Part shown: piece after piece, positions 33,850-42,250 of the stretch
Layout: every line of letters begins with the position of its first letter
Position numbering within the stretch: position 1 is the stretch's first letter
Assembly: GCA_964636625.1 (NCBI GenBank)
Contig: CAZWUL010000006.1
Span: 1-44,566, forward strand
Reading direction: 5' to 3'
Length of the DNA: 44,566 nt
Source of the DNA: CAZWUL01 sp964636625
GTDB taxonomy: Bacteria > Atribacterota > Phoenicimicrobiia > Phoenicimicrobiales > Stramentimicrobiaceae
The notes under the pieces: generated by a model
Databases searched by the model: none
Seen by the model: the letters and a program-made list of their open reading frames with translations, nothing else
What the model was told of the DNA's origin: nothing
Translations under genes and position numbers: made by a program

Positions 33850-35211
33850 TTAAATCTTTAACATTTCAGGATTGGAAAAATATTCCTTTACCTGTTCTGC
33901 CATTACACCGCTTAATAATACAAGTCCAATAAGATTTGGTATAGCCATGGCACCATTTAAGGTATCTGTAAGCACCCATACAAAAGGAACTTCAACTATT
34001 GAACCAAGAAAAGCTACAATTACAAATAACCATGCGTATGGCATAACTACTGATGGACCTAAGATAAAGCGTGAACATTGCTGACCATAGTAACACCAGG
34101 TAATAATAGTAGAATAACCAAACAATAAAGAGCCAAGTGCGACAATTGGACCACCTATATTACCTAAAACAGTAGAAAAGGCATGAGCAGTTAGTTGGGT
34201 ACTTGTGTATCCAGTACCTAAAGAATCAGTAAGAAGAATAACTAAAGCTGTCATAGTACAGATAATAAGGGTATCGATCATTACATCAATCATGGCAATG
34301 GAACCTTGCCGAACTGGATGTTTTGTTCTGGCAACAGCATTGGCAATACTTCCACTACCTAAGCCAGCTTCATTGGAAAATATACCCCGGGCAACACCAA
34401 ACCGCATTGCCTGGGCTACAGTAGCTCCTGCAAATCCGCCAAATGCTGCCTTTCCGCTAAAGGCACTTCTAAATATTTCTCCAAAAGCCCAGGGAACCAT
34501 ATTTATTTTTGAGATTATAATAATCATAGCTCCGACAATATAAAAGAAAGCCATAAATGGCACCAATTTTTCAGTTACTTCACCGATTCGTTTTATACCT
34601 CCAATAACCACCAACCATACCAGGATAGTTATTACAATTCCGGTTACAATTTGAGGAATTCCAAAGACACTGTTTCCAACTAAAGCCATTGAATTAGTTT
34701 GTACCATATCGCCAATTCCGAATGCCGCTATAGCACCAAAGAGGGCAAATATCCAACCTAACCATTTTTGTCCCAAACCTTTTTCTATAAAATACATTGT
34801 GCCTCCGGCAAGAGCTCCATCCTTATCTTTAATTCTATATTTCACACCCAGTGCAGCTTCACATAACTTAGTTGACATCCCCACCAAAGCAATAAGCCAC
34901 ATCCAGAGGACTGCCCCTGGACCTCCTGAAGCAATAGCGGTTGCTACTCCTGCAATATTACCATTTCCTATGGTTGCAGCTAATGTTGCGGTTAATGCTT
35001 GAAATGGAGTGATTTCGCCGGCATCTTGTTCACTTTCATCTTTTTTTGTTAAACCTCTAAAAATAAGTTTCCAACCATGTCCAGAATGCTTGAATTGCGG
35101 AAAACCCAATCGAATTGTCAAGAAAAGGCCTGTACCAGCCAAAATTATTAACATGGGAGGACCCCATACAAAATCACCAACAACAGTCAAAAGATTCATA
35201 AATGCAGTCAT
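33850..35211 (-). CDS. agcS: Sodium:alanine/glycine symporter
   Basis: This 453-aa membrane protein of the AGCS (SSF-like) family imports alanine or glycine with Na+. About ten hydrophobic segments and the family motifs GNGNIAGVATAIASGGPGA and FSNEAGLGSGSIANAVAR are clear. TAGGAGGT precedes the ATG. It is followed by ald on the same strand, which argues for alanine as a main substrate. Confidence 0.95.
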   Translation of the reverse strand: MTAFMNLLTVVGDFVWGPPMLIILAGTGLFLTIRLGFPQFKHSGHGWKLIFRGLTKKDESEQDAGEITPFQALTATLAATIGNGNIAGVATAIASGGPGAVLWMWLIALVGMSTKLCEAALGVKYRIKDKDGALAGGTMYFIEKGLGQKWLGWIFALFGAIAAFGIGDMVQTNSMALVGNSVFGIPQIVTGIVITILVWLVVIGGIKRIGEVTEKLVPFMAFFYIVGAMIIIISKINMVPWAFGEIFRSAFSGKAAFGGFAGATVAQAMRFGVARGIFSNEAGLGSGSIANAVARTKHPVRQGSIAMIDVMIDTLIICTMTALVILLTDSLGTGYTSTQLTAHAFSTVLGNIGGPIVALGSLLFGYSTIITWCYYGQQCSRFILGPSVVMPYAWLFVIVAFLGSIVEVPFVWVLTDTLNGAMAIPNLIGLVLLSGVMAEQVKEYFSNPEMLKI

Positions 35212-35227
35212 ATTTTGTACCTCCTAA

Positions 35228-35826
35228 TATCGTTAATATTAATAACAAATCTTGTTTGTAAAATGTTTATTTAAAAAATATATAATCACTTCCTTTCTAT
35301 ATTGTTATCAGGAAACCTCCTTTCTTTAAATATTTTTTAACTGCCTTGTAATAGTAGATCTCCATACAGATAGTCTTTGCAGGAATGATAGGGCTAACAG
35401 CTATACTTTTTTGAATTATTAAATTTTTCATTTGAAATTGAAAGCCTATCAAAATAAAAATCACTAAGATGTTTACCTTTTGCTACTATTTAGCTTTTTT
35501 CCTTTTGTTTTTAATACTTTAGTAATAATATTTCTTAAGCAATAGAACTTCCAGCTTTGCCTTCAGGTAAAAAATTGTCATCTAACTTATCTTATTTTTA
35601 TGGTTAAAAAACTATTTACCGCAGATTTCTTTTGTAGAAGCAAATATTATAGTGAAGTTAATATATTATGATAATAAGAAATCTACTGGGAAGCTTTATT
35701 ATTTTTTAAAATAATATTGTGTTAAATTATTATATTTTAAGTATACACGGAAAATAATGGTTAGGTGATAGGTTGTTTTGAATAATATCAAACTATTTAT
35801 ATTTTCAAAGAGCGAATAGTAGAAAC
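35228..35826 (-). other. Long intergenic region upstream of agcS
   Basis: About 600 bp lie between the gcv terminator and the agcS ribosome-binding site. It contains dispersed repeat B (35528-35588). On the - strand near 35320 there is a strong ribosome-binding-site-like AAAGGAGG with no start codon at useful spacing, and a second AAAGGAAGTG shortly after. I looked for a glycine riboswitch and a T-box and saw neither. No gene, tRNA or clear promoter is evident. Confidence 0.4.
35528..35588. repeat. Dispersed intergenic repeat, copy B
   Basis: This matches 19379-19440 at roughly 80% over about 60 positions, with one single-base gap. On the - strand a 20-codon frame from an ATG near 35582 is open here but frameshifted in copy A. 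Weaker AT-rich similarity continues beyond the core in both directions. It is the only other copy in the window. Confidence 0.55.
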
Positions 35827-35858
35827 AAAAAATTATCCCCCGCCTTTGAAGCAGGGGG
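35827..35858 (-). terminator. Terminator after gcvT
   Basis: Read on the - strand, CCCCC-T-GC and GCGGGGG-like arms (35858 down to 35837) form a GC-rich stem with one bulged base and a short loop, followed by ATAATTTTTT. It lies 19 bp behind the gcvT stop and closes the fhs-gcv operon. Confidence 0.75.
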
Positions 35859-35876
35859 TTTTACTTAATTACAAAA

Positions 35877-37001
35877 TTATCTTTTATTAACAGGTAGCAA
35901 AAAAGGCATAGGTACTATTTTAGCCTTAACAGGACGATTTCTTATTATAATATCTACCTGAGTACCTATCTCAGAAAAGGACTTATCTATAAGTGCCATA
36001 GCATAAACTTTCTTTAAAGAAGGACAATAATTTCCTGAAGTTATAAAACCTATTTCTTGATTATTTTTTTGTATCTCCATTTTATTTCTAGGAATACCCC
36101 CTTGAGGAATGTAAAGCCCAACTAGTTTTCTGGTAATTCCTTGTTTTTTAATCTCAAGAAGACTATCTTTTCCAATAAAGTTATCTTTGTCAAATTTGAC
36201 TGTCCACTCCTGACCTGTTTCCAGAGGGTTAACATTTTCATCTATATCGTTACCATACAGCCAATAACCAACTTCAAATCTTGTGGTATCTCTCGCGCCT
36301 AACCCACATGGTTTTATTCCAAAATTCTGGCCTTCATTTAGAGTGTTTTTCCAAATATCCACTATATCGTTAGCATAGAGTGTATATATCTCAAATCCAT
36401 CCTCTCCAGTATATCCAGTTCTGGATATTAGGACTTCTTTTTCAAAAAGTGTACCTTTTATAAAAGCAAACCTTTTTAAATCAGACAAAGTAATCTCACC
36501 TCTAAAAAAAGTTGATAATAGTTCTTCTGATAAAGAACCCTGTACAGCTACTTCACCATAATCGCGACTTTTATTTAGTATTTCTACTTTAAAGCCATCG
36601 CTTTGTTTTTTTATCCATTGCTCATCTTTTTCAGAGTAACCTGGAGAGGCATTAACAACTAAGAGGATAAAATTGTTGCTTACTTTATATACAAATAAAT
36701 CATCTACCTGTCCCCCGGCCGGATAGCACATTGGAGAATATTTTATTGTTCCATCTTTCATATTGTCAAATTTGTTGGTTAATAAATAGTTAACAAAAGG
36801 AATTGCTTCTGGGCCTTTTATTTCTATTTCACCCATATGGGACACATCAAAAATGCCGACCTTTTCCCTGACAGCATTATGCTCTTCAATAATGCTGCTA
36901 TATTGAACAGGCATATCAAATCCATCAAATGGGATCATACGGGCATTTAATTTTATATGCTCCTGATGGAGTGGAGTTAATAATAAATCATTAACAGGCA
37001 T
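35877..37001 (-). CDS. gcvT: Glycine cleavage system T protein (aminomethyltransferase)
   Basis: This 374-aa enzyme moves the aminomethyl group from GcvH to tetrahydrofolate, releasing ammonia and giving methylene-THF. It has TPLHQEHIKLNARMIPFDGF, EKVGIFDVSHMGEI-like sequence and RTGYTGEDGFEIY, all typical. Two ATGs are adjacent; I chose the second (37001), 5 nt from AGGAGG, rather than 37004, which is only 2 nt away. It is the last gene of the operon. Confidence 0.95.
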   Translation of the reverse strand: MPVNDLLLTPLHQEHIKLNARMIPFDGFDMPVQYSSIIEEHNAVREKVGIFDVSHMGEIEIKGPEAIPFVNYLLTNKFDNMKDGTIKYSPMCYPAGGQVDDLFVYKVSNNFILLVVNASPGYSEKDEQWIKKQSDGFKVEILNKSRDYGEVAVQGSLSEELLSTFFRGEITLSDLKRFAFIKGTLFEKEVLISRTGYTGEDGFEIYTLYANDIVDIWKNTLNEGQNFGIKPCGLGARDTTRFEVGYWLYGNDIDENVNPLETGQEWTVKFDKDNFIGKDSLLEIKKQGITRKLVGLYIPQGGIPRNKMEIQKNNQEIGFITSGNYCPSLKKVYAMALIDKSFSEIGTQVDIIIRNRPVKAKIVPMPFLLPVNKR

Positions 37002-37014
37002 CATAGCCTCCTTG

Positions 37015-38520
37015 CTAAAAATTTATATTTTCTTTCGAATAATTTAATTTATCTTTATTTTGTAATTCATCATCATAGGTCAAGATAGCTTGTTTTACAG
37101 CTAAAGCATCATCGGTTTGACTTACTGGTGTAACATGAGGTGCAGATTTTAAAATTTCTGGGGTTTCTTTGGATTCCTGGGATATTTTAATCATTACATC
37201 AATAAAGTTATCCAGGATTTCTTTTCCTTCAGACTCTGGTGGTTCAATCATAATTGTTTCATCAGCATATGGCTCAAAATGCGGGAAGTAAATTGTAGGA
37301 GGATGATAACCGTAATCCATCAATCTTTTAGCAATTTGTAATGTTTTTATCCCGTATTTTTTGTATTCACGTCCAGTTAGTGTACATTCATGTCCGCAAA
37401 AGCGATCATATGCTGGCTTATAGTAATCCTTTAATTTTGTTAAAACATAATTAGCATTTATGATACTACTTCTTGAAGCTTGATAAAGATATTCTGGTCC
37501 CAAAGACAGTATCCAGCACAAAGTTTTAACCAAGACTGAAAAATTTCCCCAAAAACTGCGTATCATGCCAATACTTTTTGCACCAACATCTTTAAATACA
37601 TATACATTGTTTTCTTGGTCAAAATCGACAAGTGGCGTAGGCAGATAGGGGATAAGGTTGCTTTTAACGCCAATTACCCCGGAACCAGGGCCTCCTCCTC
37701 CGTGTGGCGTCGAAAAGGTTTTGTGAAGATTTAGATGAACAATATCAAATCCGGTATCTCCAGGGCGAAGTATTCCCAAGGAAGCATTAAGATTTGCACC
37801 ATCATAATAAAGTAATCCGCCTTTTCCGTGGATAATTTTCTCAATTTGTTCAATGCCTTCATCATATAAACCAACTGTATTGGGATTAGTAAGCATTAAA
37901 CCTATAGTTTGTTCATCCATTGCTTTTGAAAGGGCATCTATGTCAACAGTACCATTTTCATTAGATTTTATTTCAACTACTTCAAATCCTCCCATTGCAG
38001 CAGAGGCAGGATTAGTACCATGGGCCGAATCTGGAATCAGCATTTTATATCTTTTTTGACCTTGGTCGAGGAAATACTTTCTCATTACCAAGATTCCAGT
38101 TAATTCCCCATGGGCTCCAGAAGCAGGAGCCATTGTAAATTGATTCATCCCGGTTATTTCACAGAGGAGTTTATTCAATTCAAACATAACCTCTAAGCTA
38201 CCCTGCACCAGTTCAATGGGAGCCAAAGGATGTGCCTTTGTAAAATTATTTGAAGCAGCTATTTTTTCATTAATTCTTGGGTTATACTTCATTGTACATG
38301 AACCAAGTGGATACAGCCCGTCATCAACACCATAATTATATTTGGATAGTCTTGTAAAATGACGCACAACATCAACTTCTGATACTTCACTTAAATATTT
38401 TTTACCTTTTTCTATATATTCCTCAGGCAATATTTCCTCAACATTTATATCATCAAACATATCTGCGGGAAGAGAGAAACCAGCTCTTCCTGGAATACTT
38501 TTTTCAAAAATTAGTTTCAT
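37015..38520 (-). CDS. gcvPB: Glycine dehydrogenase (decarboxylating) subunit 2
   Basis: This 501-aa subunit is the PLP-bearing half of the split P protein. The PLP lysine is K267 in NLHKTFSTPHGGGGPGSG, and PDSAHGTNPASAAMGGF is the substrate-loop signature. With GcvPA it decarboxylates glycine and passes the aminomethyl group to lipoyl-GcvH. AGGAGGAAG precedes the ATG. The two-subunit form is usual in Bacillota and archaea. Confidence 0.97.
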   Translation of the reverse strand: MKLIFEKSIPGRAGFSLPADMFDDINVEEILPEEYIEKGKKYLSEVSEVDVVRHFTRLSKYNYGVDDGLYPLGSCTMKYNPRINEKIAASNNFTKAHPLAPIELVQGSLEVMFELNKLLCEITGMNQFTMAPASGAHGELTGILVMRKYFLDQGQKRYKMLIPDSAHGTNPASAAMGGFEVVEIKSNENGTVDIDALSKAMDEQTIGLMLTNPNTVGLYDEGIEQIEKIIHGKGGLLYYDGANLNASLGILRPGDTGFDIVHLNLHKTFSTPHGGGGPGSGVIGVKSNLIPYLPTPLVDFDQENNVYVFKDVGAKSIGMIRSFWGNFSVLVKTLCWILSLGPEYLYQASRSSIINANYVLTKLKDYYKPAYDRFCGHECTLTGREYKKYGIKTLQIAKRLMDYGYHPPTIYFPHFEPYADETIMIEPPESEGKEILDNFIDVMIKISQESKETPEILKSAPHVTPVSQTDDALAVKQAILTYDDELQNKDKLNYSKENINF

Positions 38521-38530
38521 TTCTTCCTCC

Positions 38531-39874
38531 TTATCTGGAAAGTAAACGACAAATTGAGTCTAATTCATCTCTGTTGAAAATCTCTGTTATAGCAAATAGG
38601 AAAGTGTTTTCTAAGAATGAATCTGAGTAAAATTTATGTATAGAAAGCGGTGGTATGTAATTATTATCAATTAAAATATTATTTAAATTATTAATATTTC
38701 CTTTATAAGTTAATAAAAATTCATTGAAATATGGATATTTATATGTTTGTTCAAATTTACCCGTTTCTAATAATTTTTTTTCAAAATAATGAGCTTTTTT
38801 AGCATTTAATAGGGAATATTGATAAAGTCCCTCAGTACCCATCAGTGATAAATATATATTTGAAGCAATTACATTTAAGTTATGGTTTGTGCAAATATTG
38901 GATGTTGCTTTTTCGCGACGTATATCTTGTTCCCTTGCTCTAAACGTCATTACAAAACATCTCTTACCATCTTTATCGATAGTTTCTCCGGCAATTCTTC
39001 CGGGAATCTGGCGTATGTATTTTTTTCTGGTAGCCAAAAATGCATTATGTGGTCCACCAAAATCAAGTTCTAATCCATATGATTGTGTATTTCCTACAAC
39101 AATATCCGCCCCCATGTCTCCAGGGGATTTTAATAAACCAAGAGACATGCTCTCAGTGATTACCTGTATTAACAAAATATCTTTTTGATGGGCGATGTCT
39201 GAAAATTCATTAATATTTTCAATCCCCCCCAAAAAATTTGGACTTTGCACTAAAATGCAAGCTGTATCTTCATCAATCGTTTGTTTTAGTTTCTTCAGAG
39301 ATGTTAACCCATTTTCAAAAGAAATTTCTACAATATTGATATTATGAGGAGCCAGGTAGGTTTTAATTGTTTCTAAATAATGGGGGTGAGTCAATGTCGA
39401 AACAATAATTTTATTTTTATGTGTTAAACGCAAAGACATAAGTATTGCCTCAGCAGTAGCAGAAGCCCCATCAAATATTGAAGGAACCACCACCTCCATT
39501 TTAGTAAGCCTGGCAATGTAGCTTTGATATTCGAACATAGACTGTAAAGTCCCCTGGCTAAGCTCAGGTTGATAGGGAGTATAGCATGTCCAAAATTCTT
39601 GTCTTTGCAACAAAGCTTTTTGAGCTTCTGGAATAAAATGCCGATATGCTCCTGCTCCTACTAAGGGTTTAAATTTTTGGAAGTTTGCATTTTTTTGAGA
39701 TATCCTTGAAATTTTGTCTTCAAGTTCAAACTCTGATAGAGCAGAAGGGATATTTAATTTTCTTTTTAACTTAACGCTATCAGGTATATTATCAATTAAT
39801 TGCTCAAAAGATGATACGCCAATATCTTTAAGCATTTCCTCTTGTTGCTCCTTAGTTGATGGAATATATCTCAT
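38531..39874 (-). CDS. gcvPA: Glycine dehydrogenase (decarboxylating) subunit 1
   Basis: This 447-aa subunit begins MRYIPSTKEQQEEMLKDIGV and contains YTPYQPELSQGTLQSMFEYQ and FGGPHNAFLATR, typical of the N-terminal half of P protein, which lacks the PLP lysine. It is followed at 10 bp by gcvPB with which it forms the active heterotetramer. Confidence 0.97.
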   Translation of the reverse strand: MRYIPSTKEQQEEMLKDIGVSSFEQLIDNIPDSVKLKRKLNIPSALSEFELEDKISRISQKNANFQKFKPLVGAGAYRHFIPEAQKALLQRQEFWTCYTPYQPELSQGTLQSMFEYQSYIARLTKMEVVVPSIFDGASATAEAILMSLRLTHKNKIIVSTLTHPHYLETIKTYLAPHNINIVEISFENGLTSLKKLKQTIDEDTACILVQSPNFLGGIENINEFSDIAHQKDILLIQVITESMSLGLLKSPGDMGADIVVGNTQSYGLELDFGGPHNAFLATRKKYIRQIPGRIAGETIDKDGKRCFVMTFRAREQDIRREKATSNICTNHNLNVIASNIYLSLMGTEGLYQYSLLNAKKAHYFEKKLLETGKFEQTYKYPYFNEFLLTYKGNINNLNNILIDNNYIPPLSIHKFYSDSFLENTFLFAITEIFNRDELDSICRLLSR

Positions 39875-39894
39875 AATTATTTACTCCTGTTTCT

Positions 39895-40281
39895 TTATTC
39901 TTTTCGGAAATCATTATATTCAGAAGAAGTCATCAATTCTTTAATTTCATCCGGGTTGGTCATTTTTATTTTTGCAAACCAGCCTTCACCATAAGGATCC
40001 TGGTTTAAGATAGATGGTTCATCAATAACCTTTTGGTTTACTTCCACAACCTCTCCGCTTATGGGAGAATATACATCAGATACTGCTTTTACAGATTCAA
40101 CAGTTGTAAGAACATCTCCTTTGTTAAGTTTGGTACCGTTTTTTATTTCTTCCACGTAGACAATATCACCTAACTGGTCCTGGGCATAATCTGTAATTCC
40201 TATTAACCCAATATTATCTCCTTCGTCTTTTAACCATTCATCATTTTTACTGTAATATAAATTTTCAATTATTTTTGACAT
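39895..40281 (-). CDS. gcvH: Glycine cleavage system H protein
   Basis: This 128-aa lipoyl carrier has the lipoylated lysine K65 in TTVESVKAVSDVYSPISGE. It shuttles the aminomethyl group between P, T and L proteins. I chose the ATG at 40281, preceded by GGAGG at good spacing, over one at 40302 that would place this site inside the coding region. The gene for the L protein and lipoylation genes are not in the window. Confidence 0.96.
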   Translation of the reverse strand: MSKIIENLYYSKNDEWLKDEGDNIGLIGITDYAQDQLGDIVYVEEIKNGTKLNKGDVLTTVESVKAVSDVYSPISGEVVEVNQKVIDEPSILNQDPYGEGWFAKIKMTNPDEIKELMTSSEYNDFRKE

Positions 40282-40312
40282 TTTAAATTCCTCCAAATTC
40301 AATTTTATTCAT

Positions 40313-42010
40313 TTAGAACAATCCAACAGTATTGCCATCTTTATCAATATCAACCCTGGTTGAGGCCGGGACAGACGGCAGTCCTGGCATGGTCATCATG
40401 GTACCCAGAAGGGGATAGAGGAATCCTGCTCCGACAGAGGCCCGGATGTCCCGAATGGGTATCTTGAAGTTTTTGGGCCTGCCCTTTAAGGCAGGGTCAT
40501 GGGAGAGGGAGAGGTGGGTCTTGGCCATACAGATGGGCAGATCAGAAAATCCGGATTTTTCAAAGAGCCTGATATTCTTTTGGGCCTGGGGGAGATAGGT
40601 GACCCCATCTGCACCATAGATCTTGTTAGCGATGGTTTCAATCTTTTCTTTGATAGAGGACTTAAGTTCATACAGGTAATGAAAACCGTTTTCTTCTTCA
40701 CAGGCTTCGATAACAGCCCGGGCCAGCTCTGTGCAGCCTTCTCCACCTTTGGCCCAACCTTCGTGGGTGACTACTGCTGATGCTCCTGCTTTTAAGCCTT
40801 GTTCTTTTATCAGGTCAATCTCACCTTGGGTATCGGTGGGGAAGTGATTGATGACTACTACCGGTGAGACTCCGTGGGCAAGGACATTTTCAATATGTTT
40901 TTGCAGGTTCTGACAGCCTTTTTCCACTGCCGGTAAATTCTCTTTGGCAAGTGTTTGCTGGTCTAAGGGTTTGCCGGCTATGACATTAATGGCTCCTCCG
41001 TGCATCTTTAAAGCCCGGATGGTACAGACGATGACCGCAGCATCTACTTTCAGGTTACTGGTACGGCATTTGATGTTACACATCTTCTCAAAGCCCATAT
41101 CTGAGCCGAAGCCCGATTCGGTTATGACATAGTCGGCAAGCTTGGTGGCTATTAAGTCTGCCAGGACTGAGTTGTTGCCATGGGCGATGTTGGCAAAGGG
41201 GCCGCAGTGCATAAAACAGGGGCCGTGTTCAAGTGTCTGGATTAAGTTGGGATTAAGGGCATCTTTTAAGAGAACGGTCATGGCTCCGGCTGCCTGTAGG
41301 TCTTCGGCGGTGACCGGTTTACCTTCACGGGTATAGGCAACAGTCATCCTGCCCAGTCTTTCTCTTAAGTCAAAGATATCGGTAGCCATGGCCAGGATGG
41401 CCATTACCTCTGAGGCCACGGTGATATCAAAGCCGGTCTCACGGGGTATGCCGTTGGTCTTGCCGCCCAGGCCGATGACGATACTGCGCAAGGCACGATC
41501 AGAGATATCTACTACCCGGTTGATACCAATAGAGTGTAAATCAATATTTAGTTTGTTGCCTTTTTGCAGGTGGGTATCTAACATGGCACATAAGAGATTG
41601 TTGGCTGCACCTACCGCATGGATGTCACCGGTAAAGTGCAGGTTTAGGTCTTCCATGGGCACTACCTGGGAGTAGCCTCCTCCGGCTGCTCCGCCTTTGA
41701 TGCCGAAGACCGGGCCCATGGAGGGCTCACGTAAGGTGTTTATTACCTTCTTGCCTAATTTGGCCAGACCCTGTCCTAAGCCGATAGAGGTGACGGTCTT
41801 GCCTTCCCCTAAGGGGGTAGGGGTGATGGCGGTTACTACGATGTACTTGCCCTGGGGTTTATCGGAAAGACGGTTTAAGATATCTGCTTTTACCTTGGCC
41901 TTGTACTTACCATAAAGAACAAGCTCATCATCGGTGATGCCTATAGAGCTGGCGATTTCGGTGATGGGGAGCATTCTGGTCTGCTGGGCGATTTGTAGAT
42001 CTGATAACAT
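40313..42010 (-). CDS. fhs: Formate-tetrahydrofolate ligase
   Basis: This 565-aa enzyme makes 10-formyl-THF from formate, THF and ATP, and can run backward to yield ATP. The ATP loop PTPLGEGKT is at 64-72, and EPSMGPVFGIKGGAAGGGYS is also conserved. AAGGAGGAAAC precedes the ATG. It is first in the fhs-gcvHPAPBT operon. Its G+C is near 50% in sampled lines, against about 30% in gcvPA, with sharp borders at the gene ends, suggesting foreign origin. Confidence 0.97.
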   Translation of the reverse strand: MLSDLQIAQQTRMLPITEIASSIGITDDELVLYGKYKAKVKADILNRLSDKPQGKYIVVTAITPTPLGEGKTVTSIGLGQGLAKLGKKVINTLREPSMGPVFGIKGGAAGGGYSQVVPMEDLNLHFTGDIHAVGAANNLLCAMLDTHLQKGNKLNIDLHSIGINRVVDISDRALRSIVIGLGGKTNGIPRETGFDITVASEVMAILAMATDIFDLRERLGRMTVAYTREGKPVTAEDLQAAGAMTVLLKDALNPNLIQTLEHGPCFMHCGPFANIAHGNNSVLADLIATKLADYVITESGFGSDMGFEKMCNIKCRTSNLKVDAAVIVCTIRALKMHGGAINVIAGKPLDQQTLAKENLPAVEKGCQNLQKHIENVLAHGVSPVVVINHFPTDTQGEIDLIKEQGLKAGASAVVTHEGWAKGGEGCTELARAVIEACEEENGFHYLYELKSSIKEKIETIANKIYGADGVTYLPQAQKNIRLFEKSGFSDLPICMAKTHLSLSHDPALKGRPKNFKIPIRDIRASVGAGFLYPLLGTMMTMPGLPSVPASTRVDIDKDGNTVGLF

Positions 42011-42157
42011 GTTTCCTCCTTATTGTTCATTAAAAAATTAATAATTTTATATAAACTAAATTTTAATAACTAAAAGATATCTTATAAAAATAATAATTAC
42101 AATAATTCAGTCCGAATCACCTTTGTACTTGAAAAATAAATTTATATATTTTTAAAT

Positions 42158-42186
42158 AGTATAATACTCGAAATATCTATTTTCAA
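42158..42186 (-). promoter_or_regulatory. Sigma-A-type promoter for the fhs-gcv operon
   Basis: On the - strand TTGAAA (42186-42181) and TATACT (42163-42158) are separated by exactly 17 bp. Transcription from about 42151 gives a leader of roughly 140 nt. That leader shows a near-palindrome at 42105-42117 but no glycine riboswitch or T-box that I can recognise. Confidence 0.65.
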
Positions 42187-42250
42187 TAAGATTATCATGG
42201 TAGAAAGTATACTATGTTTAATTTCTTAAAATCTAAAAAGAAATAGAAAT

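Noticed and set aside
35228..35520. Glycine riboswitch or T-box upstream of agcS
   Set aside because: Neither the glycine aptamer core nor the T-box specifier and T-box sequence could be found on the - strand.
40486..41915. Long open frames on both strands inside fhs
   Set aside because: They are side effects of the higher G+C of fhs; none has a ribosome-binding site or a recognisable product, and fhs is intact across the region.
42105..42117. Near-palindrome ATTCAGTCCGAAT in the fhs leader as an operator
   Set aside because: It is short, has a mismatched pair and occurs once; too weak to call without comparison.
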